Assembly: GCA_029747015.1 (NCBI GenBank)
Contig: JAKOGI010000026.1
Span: 1,162,817-1,226,816 of the forward strand
DNA from: Carnegiea gigantea
Taxonomy: Eukaryota; Streptophyta; Magnoliopsida; Caryophyllales; Cactaceae
Direction of reading: 5' to 3'
Length of the DNA: 64,000 nt
The first letter of the stretch is position 1; every line of letters begins with the position of its first letter. Of this stretch, positions 12,156 to 22,587 are shown piece by piece. The notes below the pieces were generated by a model, which searched no databases, was not told where the DNA came from, and saw only the letters and a program-made list of their open reading frames with translations. Made by a program: the position numbers and the translations under genes.

Positions 12156-12749
12156 TCAGTCAAGGTCAGGAGGATTTTCACAATTCAAGACATCCTCCAT
12201 GGCAATCTTAAGGGAACGGGAAAATTCATCTAGAAGAGAAGAATTAGGATAAATCACTTTCTCCTTCATATGACAGAACACAGCATAATACCCTTGCACT
12301 TCAAATGCAATCCATCCCTTTCTTACATCTATATGGCAATCAGTTGTAGCCAATATAGGCCGTCCTAGGATAATTTGAGCATCATCGGTCTTGAGCATGT
12401 CAACTATGATAAAGTCTTCCAATACCTAAATATCTCCTATATTGACTGATACATCTTCTAATCTGCCTATGGGTTGCGTTTCAGAACCATCTGCTAACTG
12501 TAGTGAAAAGGGTGCGATTTGTAATGGCCCTAGGTGAAGCTTATGAAACAAAGAACATAGCATTAAACTAACGCTTGCACCAAGATCACATAATGCTCTC
12601 TCAATTTCCACCTTCCGCATAGTACAGGGGATAGAAGAGCTGCTCGGATCAGGAAGCTTAGGTGAAAAAGTTGTAGGGATCTCTATAGTTTCATTCTCTA
12701 TGAATGTGGCGGCCTTGCCACCATCATTTCTCTCCTCATCTCTAACCAT
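12156..12749 (-). pseudogene. Athila-like retropepsin-type protease region
   Basis: The frame 12749-12426 contains ALCDLGASVSLM, where DLGAS is the Athila/Tat variant of the aspartic protease active site (D-[ST]-G in others), then GRLEDVSVNIGD. After a single break near 12425 the next frame 12422-12156 continues with IVDMLKTDDAQIILGRPILATT; the ILGRP word is the conserved C-terminal block of the retropepsin fold. It follows gag with no gap. The domain is nearly complete in sequence but split by a frame break. Confidence 0.75.
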
Positions 12750-12751
12750 AA

Positions 12752-14099
12752 TTATTTCTCTACCTCTTCTATTGGTGTGTCCTTGGGGTCAGTAAAGTCC
12801 TCTAATTCTTCCTTCAAGGTAACACAATTACATTGCTCACGAGAGTTAGGTTCAGGCTTGCAAAGAAGTTTATCTGCAGACTTAAATGAAAAGCTAGCTT
12901 TTTGGGCTATTTGGGCTTCCAACTTCTTATTATAAGTTGTAAGCACATCAACCTTACAGACTAATTGCTTAATATACTCATCCTGCTTTTGTTGTGCCAT
13001 AAGCATACTTTCCATCATTGCTTCTAAATTGGACTTTTGGGGCACTTGAGAAGGGAAAAGAGGTCTTTGGAAATCAGGAGGTGGTCTAGCATTCATCAGG
13101 GGCATATTCGAAGGGTTTGGATTAGACCTATATGAGAAATTTAGATGGTTCCTCCAACTCGGATTGTAGGGACTAGAGTAGGGGTTATTGGTTGATCTCG
13201 AGTTAAAATTTTGAACATAATTCTCTTCATTAGAGTCTTGGAAAAAAAGACTCCCAACTTGACAATTCAAAGTCACATGCTCAATAGAACTACAAATTTC
13301 ACATGGGGGAAGGGCATTAGAATTTACAGCATTAACATTCATTCGGTCCAATCTTTGAGTCATAGCATTTACTTTACCAGAAAGTAAAGTAAGTGCATCA
13401 ACTTCAAGCGTACCTCTATCCCGTTTGGGTTAGCCTCATTCGGTGGACCATTGAATGTCGCTAAGTGCCATCTCCTCAATTAGGTTATAAGCCTCATCTT
13501 CAGTTTTACTCATCAAGGTACCTTCTGCCGCTGCATCAATAGTGGACCTTACAGGTTGGGTCACATCATTATAAAAAGCTTGAACGATCATCCATTGTTA
13601 AAGACCATGATGGGGGCATAAGCGCAGAAAATCTTTAAACCGCTCACAAGCTTCATAGAGCGTCTCTTCATCTTTTTCAGTGAAGTTGGTGATCTGATTC
13701 CTTAAGCTTGCCATTTTGCTTGGAGGGAAGAATTTGGCGAGGAATGCTCTCGTTAGCTCATCCCACATGGTGATACATCCCGATGGCAAAGAATGTAGCC
13801 AAGCTCTTGCCTTATCCCTTAGTAAGAAGGGAAATAGTTGCAATCGAATGGCGTCAGTGGAGACCCCATTAAGCTTCAACATGTCATACACCTCTAAAAA
13901 GACCGAGAGGTGTAGATTCGGATCTTCCAAAGGAGTTCCTCCAAAGTAGGATTTTTACACCATGGAAATGAGTGCTGGTTTGAGCTCGAAATTGGTGGCA
14001 TCGGCGTTTGGGCAAGCAATGCTTAAGGCGATCCCTTGAATTCCAAGGATAACGAAATCTCTAAGAGTCCTTCTTTGGTCACCTCCTCCTCCCACCATG
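12752..14099 (-). pseudogene. Athila-like gag (Retrotrans_gag domain and zinc finger region)
   Basis: A likely start ATG at 14099 gives MVGGGGDQRRTLRDF, followed by an in-frame stop near 13958. Then EDPNLHLSVFLEVYDMLKLNGV and AWLHSLPSGCITMWDELTRAFLAKFFP (13930-13600) are the core of the Retrotrans_gag family (PF03732). After a frame break near 13597 the C-terminal part 13363-12752 has CEICSSIEHVTLNC, the degenerate zinc-finger-like block of Athila gag, then a Pro/Asn-rich region and a coiled-coil-like MMESMLMAQQKQDEYIKQLV. At least three lesions make it inactive. Confidence 0.8.
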
Positions 14100-14351
14100 T
14101 TTGTTGGAATTGTTCTTGCCTCGTGTCTTTGTTCTTCAATCTTTTGCTTCTTCCTTCTTAAGCGAAAAGTCCTCTCGATCTCGGGATCGGGTTCATAGAG
14201 AACTGAACTTCGTATAAATAGAGAAGATTCCAGACAACACTATCACCAACACTACCAGCGCAATCAAATAAGAAAATAATAATAAAAGACAATAAAAGGC
14301 AATAAAATGCTTAGCCACTTTCATGAAACTAACTCAATAGTTAACAAATTG

Positions 14352-14368
14352 ATCCCTGGCAACGGTAT
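14352..14368 (-). other. Primer-binding site (tRNA-Asp type) of the Athila-like element
   Basis: About eight bases inside the 5' LTR, the minus strand reads TACCGTTGCCAGGGATC. This resembles the site complementary to the 3' end of tRNA-Asp used by Athila elements, with a few changes. It supports the minus-strand orientation and the LTR end at 14377. Confidence 0.65.
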
Positions 14369-14376
14369 TAAGAACT

Positions 14377-15617
14377 TGACCACTGCTGCAAGCGCACAGA
14401 CAGTCGTAGTATAGATAAAAAGATCGTCCTCAAGGACCAAAGTAATCTATTGAGCTTTGCCTATCAGAATATGCTAAGCAAATACTAAATCAAGGGTTTT
14501 GATTCAACAACTTCAAATCTAATAATTCTAAATTCAATCTAGAAGAAAACGTCTAAGGATTTACGCAGTTAAGAAAGGTGACTGGATCAAAATGATAAAC
14601 ATGCGCTTTTCTCTAATCAGATAATTTCGAAGAATTTTAATCTATCCAAAAATTCAGTCTATTCTTTTGAAATCAACCAAATTTTCCCAAACTAAACAAA
14701 AGTCGTTCTTTCAAACTAATATGCCTTAATCCAAGTTAAATATTTTTGATTACTCTCTAGTCCTCCTAATACACAAATCTCTCTTTTGAGTCGATGCTTT
14801 GATAGGTTTCATTAAGCAGTCTAACAATCGAATGCCACCTTTTAGTTTTTCACTCAAGTGTTTCAAGTGTGCAAGCAAACTTTGGCCAAAAAACCACTTA
14901 CGACGTAAAAATCACTTGATAAAATGAAATCAAACCAATCATGAATCAAAGCACAATTCTAATGATAAACATGATCCAATTACACTTTCATTAACAAATA
15001 AATCCCTAGACAAAAGATAAACTACTCACACATTATTAAAGATTCCGCAACTAACCAATAATTCTGCAAAAATCTAAGAGGAAAGGGCTTGACAAAGATA
15101 GCCTTCAACCAAGGGCTTCAAACCGCTTCGAAACCGAACTCAAACTCAAGATTTCTCACTAAAACACTAACCAAACTTTAAAAAAAACCAACTAAAGAGG
15201 AAAATTTTGTGAAAGAAACTAAACTATGCTATGCTTTCTTTTATCTTCTCTTCCCCTTGCCTCTACCGAAAAAGAGGTTTTATAGAACAACATAGACGTT
15301 TTCAGCCACATAGCTAAAAGAAAACAAGAGATCACAGTTACATAGCTCACCACGGTCCGTGGAAGGCACCACAGTCCGACTGTGAATTCTGCTCTTCTCT
15401 TACTCCGCGGGCATAACATCACATGGGTATCCATGGGGGAGGTCAAAATGCTTCCAATAAGGTTAAAATGGTGGCTCAAAATGGCCTAAGATCCCACAAA
15501 ACACATCAAACTATCATACCCAAGCATAAATCGAGAATAGGAGTATAAATAGTAACTTAAAGTATATATTTCTCCTAAAAATGTTGCACAATGGCCCTAT
15601 ACATTAAACACTTATTA
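14377..15617 (-). repeat. Athila-like 5' LTR
   Basis: This is the direct-repeat partner of 5336-6601. It keeps the CTTTGCCTATCAGAATATGC and TAATAATTCTAAATTCAATC stretches and ends ACACTTATTA where the other copy has GCACTTATCA. The terminal CA has mutated to TA. Differences include a deletion near 15385 and another near 15595. Confidence 0.85.
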
Positions 15618-15714
15618 GAAAACAAAATGGGGACAGGCAAAAAGGCTTCAATTGATTTTTCTTCCTAGAGTAATTTTGTTGCTTGAAACATTTTCTTTGC
15701 CTTTATTTCCCTAT

Positions 15715-15967
15715 TGTTAAAGTATAAACCTATTTGTGAGTCTTCAACCATTATCTTAAGTTTTTTGTTAAAATGGTTGTAAAATATGAGGTCTCGAGTT
15801 CAAATCTCAGCAGCCCCCATATTAATTTATTATGCAAGGTAGTGTGAGCCTTTGCCGCATGCTTTAAGGCTAGAGGGGATTTACGTGAATGGGCATCTTA
15901 GAGTATAAACCTATTCCTGGACCCTCAATGATTAGTTTTAATTTTTGGTTGAAATGGTTCTCAAACA
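15715..15967 (+). mobile_element. TRIM-like miniature LTR element
   Basis: Two direct repeats of about 72 bp (15715-15786 and 15896-15967) share AGTATAAACCTATT and a GGTTGAAATGGTT-type end. Between them is GAGGTCTCGAGTTCAAATCTC, a word common just after the primer site of plant TRIM elements, and a purine stretch (GGCTAGAGGGGA) before the second repeat that could be the PPT. The expected Met-tRNA primer site is degraded. Length about 250 bp and no coding capacity fit a TRIM. A SINE is the alternative because the internal word resembles a tRNA B box. Confidence 0.5.
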
Positions 15968-16416
15968 CCTATCATTTACTATCTTTAGAATGCATTGTAT
16001 GGGAACAGACTAGCAAACATTAATGATCATCGATTGTAAGTAGTGGCATAGCCAGAATTCAAAACAATGGGTGTCAAGATTGAAAATACACATAACATAA
16101 ACTTTAATATAAGTTCTGAAAATGAAGTGTATAGCTAATACATTTAAGAAATTTATCCCTGATAAAATCTCATGTTTTGAAAGCAAATGATGATATCATC
16201 ATTTGACAAACTTTCAAAAAGATTAATTTCAAAATAAGTAACAACAGTATCATTTAAAAATTCATCTGATATTTAACATTCAATTCATGAATCATGAGTA
16301 AATCACTAAGTTAATTAATTATTTAACATGAATCTAACTAAAATCACTAAACATAATTATTCATAAAATTGCAAGATTATAAACAAAAAATGGGATTTTA
16401 ACTTAAACTTGGAGTT

Positions 16417-16699
16417 TGAAATTGTAGGTAATGAAGGCAACGACAATGCTCTGTGGAAGAAATCATAATGTAATGATGAATTGATCAAAAAACCAAGATT
16501 CAATTAATCTGTCCAGAGAGCTAGCTATTTATATACATATACATATACTGCCTTAATAGCTTGCAGCAAGAAATGGAAAGAGTTTCAACTAATTCCTAAC
16601 AAACTGCCAGCTAGGATTGGTTGTTATAACTAACTAATACTGTTAGACATGTATTAGGCTAGAAAAGAAGCTATATCAGGTATGATAGTAGGCTTATCA
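16417..16699 (-). repeat. copia 3' LTR
   Basis: The minus strand starts TGATAAGCCTACTATC and ends CCTACAATTTCA. It matches 21284-21570 across its length, including the TATATACATATACATATACTG stretch that may hold the TATA box. The adjoining PPT lies at 16700-16712. Confidence 0.9.
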
Positions 16700-16799
16700 T
16701 CCCCCTAAGCTGGAATGGATCAAGACATTGACCATGCCAAGCTTGGAGAGTAGTTTCTGGAAGTGAGTTCCAAGTAAGACCTTTGTGAGTACATTAGCT

Positions 16800-17500
16800 A
16801 TCTGAGATAAGGTAGGCATGTAGTTTAGCTACAATAATCCTTCAAGAACTTTATCTCTTTTAAAATGACAATCAATCTCTATGTGTTTAGTCCTTTCATG
16901 AAACACAAGGCTGCGAGCAATGTGCAGTGCAGACTGGTTGTCACAGTTGAGTGTTACTGGAGTGAGGTCTGTGACACCAAGTTCTTCAAGTGATCCCACT
17001 AACCAGGTAACTTCAAATGCTGCTTAGGCCATAGTTTTGTATTTAGCTTCTGCTGAACTTCTAGACACAGTTCCTTACTTTTTGGATTTCCAGTAGATTG
17101 GAGATGTGCCAAGCAAGATTAAGTAACCACTCACAGATTTTCTAGAATTGGGGCATGCTACCCAGTCAGAATCAGAGAATGCCTGCAAGTTTGGTTGATT
17201 GGTTCCTTTTAACAAGATTCCTAGAGTTGTTGTACCCAGAATGTAGCTGAGTGTATGTATAAGAGCTTGTAAGTGACTGGTTCTGGGATTTTGTAAAAAT
17301 CAGCTAAGTGTTTGTACAGTAAAGCTCAAATCTAGTCTGGTATGTGTGAGGAAGTTCAACTTGCCAACCAAAGCTCTGTAGACTGTAGGGTCTGCCAATA
17401 AATCTCCTTCATTAAGTAATAGCTAGCAATTGAGTGGTAAGGGTGTACTTGCATATTTTTTAATGGCAAAACCACAATATCTTAGCAATTCCATAGTAAA
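16800..17500 (-). pseudogene. copia RNase H region
   Basis: Minus-strand frames around 16980-16840 read CDNQSALHIARSLVFHERTKHIEIDCHF, the conserved RNase H end of copia pol (D with the NQSA block, then HERTKHIEID.HF). Frame breaks occur on both sides. It follows the RT region without a gap and lies just upstream of the purine tract. Confidence 0.75.
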
Positions 17501-17524
17501 CTTTTGTTAAGATAATAACACACC

Positions 17525-18200
17525 CTATGGGGTTTGAGTGACTTCCGGACCAAGAAAATAATTGAGTTGTCCAAGGTCTTTGATGCCAAATTTTGTATCT
17601 AGACAGTGTTCAACATGCTGAATTTTCTCAAAATCTAAACCGGTGATGAGGATATCATCCACATACACTGTTATAACGGTAAGTTTTACGGATGATTTGT
17701 TGAGAAATACAGAGTAGTCATTTTTGGATTGAATATATCCCAATGAAATGAGGATATCTTTGAGTTGACTAAACCATTGTCTGCTAGCTTGTTTAAAGCC
17801 ATAAAGTGATTTCTTTAATCTGTAAACTTTGTTTTCTAGATTAGGAATCCCTTTTGGCATTTGCATGTATACCTCTTTATCTAATTCTCGATGTAAAAAA
17901 GCATTGTTTTCATCTAATTAGTACATACCCTAGTTCTGCACTGTTGCTAATGCCATGACTGATCTAATGGTAGCCATCTTGACTATAGGGGGAAAAACTT
18001 CTTGATAATCAATCCTATGTTGTTAAGTAAACCCCCCTGATAACTAGTCTTGCCTTCAGTCTCTCAAGTGATTCATCTGACTCGAGTTTTGTTCTTTACA
18101 CCCATTTATAACTAATTGCCCTTTTGTTGGGAGGAAGATTAACAACTTCCCAGGTGTTATTTACTTGTAAAGCATTAATCTCCTTATTCATAGCTTCCAT
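17525..18200 (-). pseudogene. copia reverse transcriptase (RVT_2)
   Basis: The frame 17866-17525 reads MPKGIPNLENKVYRLKKSLYG and then ITVYVDDILITG, where YVDD is the catalytic core, followed by IKDLGQLNYFLG. The upstream part to about 18190 shows NTWEVVNLPPNK and KARLVIRGV in other frames. These are consecutive blocks of the copia RT family (PF07727). Stops near 17880-18060 inactivate it. Confidence 0.85.
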
Positions 18201-19127
18201 TCATCCCGGATGTTTAACAGCATGTTCATAAGAAGAGGGTTCTAGGAACTCCCTTATAGCACACAAGCAAGCTATGTTGATGGCATTTTATAGTTTGGAA
18301 GGAATGACTACTAAATTGCACTAGCTAGCTCATGTGTTAGAACACACAAAGTCTTGAAGATGAGATGGGATTTTATGGCTTCTTGTTGATCTTCTTGGCT
18401 GCATATTGTTGTTGGTAGAAGTAGAAGCACGTTGATTGTTGACAGATGTTGGAATTTGACTCTCTAATGCTGATGGCTAAAAGTTTGGAATGTCCTCAGT
18501 TTCAGTGTGAAGGTGACGTTAGAATATAGATAGCTGTTGTGAATCTTGCTAAATTGCATTGTGATCTGGCATTGTATAGTTTGGCAAAGCATATTCTTGA
18601 TCTTCAAATATAGGCTTTGGAAGAGGTGAATCTAATTTACGGCTTTTGCTTGAATAAGGAAAACAACTTTCACAGAAGATCACATCTCTGGAAATGAACA
18701 CTTTCATAGATTTTAGGTCATAAACCTTGCAGGCTTTTTGATCATATGGATAGCCTATAAAGATACATGTAGTTGCTTATGCTTGAAATTTACTTCTGTT
18801 CCTCTTCAATGTTGATGCATAACACTGGCATCCAAATGTTCTCAAGTATGAGTATGTGGGCTTTTCTTTGTAAAGGAGCTCAAAGGGTGTTCTGTTTTAT
18901 AGAACAGGTGCTGGAAATCTGTTTATCAAGTAAACTGTAGTCAAGATATTCTCTCCCCAGAACCTTTGAGGAAGATTAGCCTATATCATTAATGCTCTAG
19001 GAACCTCTAAAAGGGTGCTTGTGTTTCCTCTCAACAATGTTATTTTGTTGTGGTGTATCCACACATGATTTTTGATGCATAATACCTTTGCTTGCATAAA
19101 ATTGAAGGGCCTATCCATCTTGGAATT

Positions 19128-19583
19128 CTAACCCATTATCTGATCTAATAATCTTGATTGAGGCATTAAACTGTTTCTTAACATAGGTAATGAAACTTTG
19201 GAGCAGAGGAAATGCATTACTTTGGAAGACATCAAATGTACCCAAGTGGCTCTTGAGTAATCAACTACAATTGTAAGAAAGTATTTATATCCATCACATT
19301 TAGTACATTTGTATGATCCCCAAATATCTCCATGTATGAGTTCAGAAATGCCTAAAGCTCTTGTATTGCTCAATGGAAAGGACTGTCTATAGAGCTTTGC
19401 CTTTGGATTGACAGAACATATTGTGGTAGGTTTCCTTTTATTACAAGGTAAACTAATGTGTTGCATTCTTTCAAAGGACAAATGTCCTAATCTAAAGTAC
19501 CATGAATCTATTTCAGAGAAAGAAGTATCTTGTTCCATTAGTGGTCGGGAAAAAACGTGCTGAGATCCACTCTGCATCACCAA
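19128..19583 (-). pseudogene. copia GAG-pre-integrase and integrase core N-terminal part
   Basis: The frame has FRLGHLSFERMQ, the H-x-x-x block of the integrase zinc-binding region, then ELIHGDIWGSYKCTKCDGYKYFLTIVVDYSRATWVHLM. That is the start of the rve core with its first catalytic Asp (HGD) and the VDD equivalent (VVDYSR). The cysteines expected before this appear lost. The rest of the core continues in other frames to about 18600 with many breaks. Confidence 0.8.
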
Positions 19584-19843
19584 TGATTCTTGGCTTATTG
19601 TTGTGTTGCTTGTATCTGAATGTTGGCATGGTATAAACCTTCCCGTGACTTACCAAGGACCATTTCCTATGACATGAGGCCCTGGAGAGTACATTCAGTA
19701 GATGTAGAGGTTACTTTTCTAGCTATCTGTCTACACAGTTTATGAACTAATAAAAGATTGAACTGAAAATCTAGAACATGTAAAACATTGGACAATGTCA
19801 AAGCAGGTGTAAGCCTTACTGAGCCAATGTGAGCAATCTTTGA

Positions 19844-20068
19844 CTATTTTCCATTAGGCATGGTAATGAACCCAGGATTTTTCAATGGCTGAACTAAAGT
19901 GATCAAACCAAGATGTGGTGTAATATGATCACTTGCACCACTATCTATGATCCAATCCTGATTGTTAAAAGATGTAGGGAAACAAAAATTTTTACCTACT
20001 AGAAAGCCTTCCCCAACTGAAGAACCTGAAGGATTGGCCTTAGATGCTTGTTTACTGAGGAGGGTCAA
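19844..20068 (-). pseudogene. copia aspartic protease
   Basis: WIIDSGASDHITPH carries the DSGA active site of copia retropepsin. The frame begins just after the gag zinc region and stops at about 19844 at an in-frame stop. The catalytic Asp and Gly are intact, but surrounding frames are disrupted. Confidence 0.8.
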
Positions 20069-20151
20069 GAGTTACTGTTATTGTTCTGTATTTAATGTGG
20101 GCAAGGAAACTGCATGAGTATGATGAGGTGTTGATGATGCTTGAATATCTT

Positions 20152-21234
20152 CTAGCCAAGAAACTCCTTCTTGCTCTTAGGTGATAGATTCTGCAATCCT
20201 TTTGCCTCTGTATAATCTGTATCCAGGTGGGCAACCATGCAGATTGTAGCACTTTTTAATAGTGTGATTAGAAATCTTACAGTGGTCATAGTATAGTTGC
20301 CTCTGGAAGGCATAGCATCTCTATTGGTAGCAAAGTTATTATTTCCATTGTTGCTTCTATTGTTGCCAACTATAACTGTTATTCTAGCCACCATTCTTTC
20401 CATCAAAGTTATTATACATCATGTTTTTTCCCATTAAGCCTAAAGACTCCTAAGTATTAAAATTTGAGTTTAGTGCTGCATATTAGGGCATAATATAAAC
20501 TTCAGAAGACATCTCCCTTTGTTGTTCTTCTTGAAGAAGCATGTAATAAGCTTCACTAACATTAGGTAAAGGCCTGGACATGAGAATGTTACCTCTGACC
20601 CCTTTGTAAACATCATTCAAGCCAACATGTAACTGAATCAATTATTCCTTTCCTCTCATTTTTAGCACAACTAATCCCACAAGAACATGTAGGAACTGAA
20701 AGCATTGAGTCATATTCATCCCATAGCTTCTTGATTTCTGTGAAATAAGCCGCAATATCCTGATTGCCTTTGAGAAATCGAACATAAATATTTCTTTGCC
20801 TGGAAAAACTTTGTGCCGTCATATTGACCAAACCTCTGCTGAAGATCCACCCAGATTTGCCTTGATGAACTTGAAAATAGAATACTGTCTGAGATTCTCT
20901 TTTCCAGGACATGAAGTAACCAAGAAATCACCATCTTGTCGCATCTATTCCATTGATTCAACAGAGGAAAAGATGTGTCTGGCTTGGAGCATGTACCAAG
21001 AACAAAACCCAGTTTGTTCTTGGCAATTAGAGCAATCTCCACGGACTTTTTCCAAGTGCCATAGTTTTTGCCATTAACTAAATCATTAACAAGAATGTTA
21101 TTGGGATTATCCGAGGGACAGAGAAAAAGATCATGAGAAGGATTAAGAACATCATATGGAGTGTTGTTGGCATTATTATTCAAAACAGAATTGTTTGGCA
21201 TTGTATTGTTCTGAATTGTACTGGGATCCATAGT
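20152..21234 (-). pseudogene. copia gag (UBN2-type)
   Basis: The start ATG is near 21230 (MDPSTIQNNT after 21284 and the primer site). The frame to 20716 has LVNDLVNGKNYGTWKKSVEIALIAKNKLGFV and then IWVDLQQRFGQYDG, the N-terminal and middle blocks of the plant copia gag family (UBN2/retrotran_gag). The frame then shifts and continues to about 20613, and an Asn-rich stretch with a degenerate zinc knuckle follows near 20406-20152. Frameshifts make it non-functional. Confidence 0.8.
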
Positions 21235-21271
21235 AAAAGGAGAAGAGAAAAACAAATCTAAACGAGCCTAA

Positions 21272-21283
21272 GCTCTGATACCA
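21272..21283 (-). other. Primer-binding site for initiator Met-tRNA
   Basis: The minus strand reads TGGTATCAGAGC immediately inside the 5' LTR end at 21284. This 12-base word is the standard copia primer site complementary to the initiator methionine tRNA 3' end. Confidence 0.9.
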
Positions 21284-21570
21284 TGAAATTGTAGGTAATG
21301 AAGGCAGAGACAATGGTCTGTGGAAGAAATCAGAATGTAATGATGAATTGATCAAAAAACCAAGATTGAATTAATTAATCTGTCTAGGGAGCTAGCTATT
21401 TATATGCATATACATATACTGCCTTAATAGCTTGCAGCAAGAAATGGAAAGAGACTTAGCTAATTCCTAACAAACTGCCAGCAAGGATTGGTTGTTATAA
21501 CTAACTAAAACTATTAGATATGTATTGGGCTAGCAAAGCAGCAATATCAGATATAATAGTAGGCTTATTA
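21284..21570 (-). repeat. copia 5' LTR
   Basis: Partner of 16417-16699. Its end has mutated to TTATTA where the other copy keeps TTATCA. It holds a TATATGCATATACATATACTG AT stretch suitable for a promoter. Confidence 0.9.
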
Positions 21571-21589
21571 AAGTTAGGTCGTCAATTTC

Positions 21590-21800
21590 AAATCAACCAA
21601 AGGAGGCGAGCAAAGGCGCAGGCGGACGTCCAATGGGCCACTAGTGCGGGAGGCAATGGCCGAGGTGGGGTTCGTTGCTGGGTGCCCGCGAGCAGAGACG
21701 AGAGAGAGGGGGGCGAAATACTGGGAGGGGGTAGATGGGCAAAGCGGCCGAGAGAGCGTGAGGGCAGCGAGCGTGAGCTAGGGAAGAGTACAGACACTTA
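21590..21800. other. GC-rich island in the hAT-like element
   Basis: About 200 bp of G-rich plus-strand DNA (GGCGAGCAAAGGCGCAGG, GAGAGAGGGGGGCGAAA) stands out from the AT-rich surroundings. It is open in both directions over about 70-93 codons but the translations are low-complexity (Arg/Gly or Pro/Ser). It belongs to the hAT-like element, just right of the copia insertion. It may be a captured gene fragment or an element promoter; I do not recognise it. Confidence 0.4.
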
Positions 21801-22054
21801 AATGAAGTGGCCAAAATTTATTTTAAAAAAAAAAAAACCACAAAGTGCAGGTTGCTAGATTTGACCACATGGCCTGAGCTTTCCTGCAAGGAGTACACAA
21901 ACACTCACACCGCCAAGGCAACCAACTTCTTTGTGATGTTTTGCGCAAATTAATTAGTACGTAAAATGTTTTTTTCAGAAAGTTCAATATATAAAAATTT
22001 TTTACTAAAAAGTTGGGGTATCAATTGACACTCCTTGCATCTTAATAGCTCCAC

Positions 22055-22569
22055 TGTTGGAAATTGGTTGAAGATGTATAGAAGATAGAAGTTGTAAGAA
22101 TGGATGCTTTGTATTACTTAATGGTTGCTTTCTTTTTGCTGGGTGCAAATGAGCCCTCCGTTAAGGATATTTATAGCGTTCCACCTCCTCAATAGACGGT
22201 ACAGATTGATTTGTTCATACGACTATTATTTAGCTTCTATAACTTTCCATCTTAATATCTTCCTAAATATCTAGACATTATATTACAAGTATCTATGATA
22301 TTTTTTTCTAGAATTATCTAGAAATTCTAAATATTTGTAAAGGTAGATATTATAGATCCTTCTAGAGAATGTTTCTAGAAGGTTCTAAAAATATCTAGAA
22401 GACTCTAAACTAATCTGGAAGCTTGTATGATTATCGAGATGGTTCTGAAATATTCCAAAAGGTTCTAGAATATTCTGAAAAGTTCCACGATAATCTAGAA
22501 AATGCGAAATACTTTGGAAAATTCTAGAACCTTAACATCAACCTGTTTCTAGACTTTTAATTTCTAACA
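22055..22569 (-). mobile_element. Solo LTR (copia-like) rich in heat-shock-element motifs
   Basis: A 515-bp block with TGTTGGAAATTGG at the left and TTTCTAACA at the right (TG...CA). It is flanked by TCCAC (22050-22054) and TCCGC (22570-22574), a 5-bp duplication with one mismatch. The insertion lies inside the right terminal repeat of the hAT-like element, which reads through correctly when the LTR is set aside. From 22300 to 22530 it contains many TTCTAGAA-like words, including TTCnnGAAnnTTC trimers at 22373-22385 and 22463-22475. Orientation is uncertain: a purine-rich GGGCGGA next to one end is part of the hAT repeat, not evidence of a PPT. Confidence 0.7.
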
Positions 22570-22587
22570 TCCGCCCATGATTGTAAG

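Larger units (their letters stand above)
5336..15617 (-). mobile_element. Athila-like (Ty3/gypsy) LTR retrotransposon lacking RT and integrase
   Basis: Two direct repeats of about 1.25 kb (5336-6601 and 14377-15617) are the LTRs. Read on the minus strand they start TGATAAGTG and end AGTGGTCA. Next to the 5' LTR is a tRNA-Asp-like primer site; next to the 3' LTR is a purine tract. Between them lie gag, protease, a short pol tail and an Athila-type third ORF, all on the minus strand and all broken. Reverse transcriptase, RNase H and integrase are absent: only about 400 bp separates protease from the pol tail. Flanks GTGAA (left) and GAAAA (right) are a poor match for a target duplication. A solo LTR of another family lies inside at 8564-9885. 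Confidence 0.85.
16417..21570 (-). mobile_element. Ty1/copia retrotransposon, complete but degenerate
   Basis: LTRs of 283 and 287 bp (16417-16699 and 21284-21570) are about 90 percent alike by eye. Next to the 5' LTR the minus strand reads TGGTATCAGAGC, the initiator-Met tRNA primer site; next to the 3' LTR is a CTTAGGGGGA purine tract. The order gag, protease, integrase, RT, RNase H on the minus strand is that of copia. Flanks GAGTT (16412-16416) and AAGTT (21571-21575) are a 5-bp duplication with one mismatch. Numerous stops and frameshifts show it is inactive. The lack of any extra ORF and the short LTRs would fit the Ale/Retrofit group, but this was not tested. Confidence 0.9.
16041..22579. 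mobile_element. hAT-like element split by two later insertions
   Basis: The left end reads TAGTGGCATAGCCAG and the right end, inverted, CATGGGCGGAGCTATTAAG, an imperfect terminal inverted repeat of the widespread plant 'GGCGGAGCCA' hAT type. The flanks are ATTGTAAG at 16033-16040 and ATTGTAAG at 22580-22587, a perfect 8-bp target duplication typical of hAT. With the copia element (16417-21570) and the solo LTR (22055-22569) set aside, the element is about 0.87 kb and non-autonomous. No transposase was seen. The matching 8-bp flanks around 6.5 kb of nested DNA make this call strong. Confidence 0.8.

Noticed and set aside
21520..21801. Arg/Gly-rich open frame of 93 codons
   Set aside because: Absence of stops is explained by high G content; the start lies inside the copia LTR.
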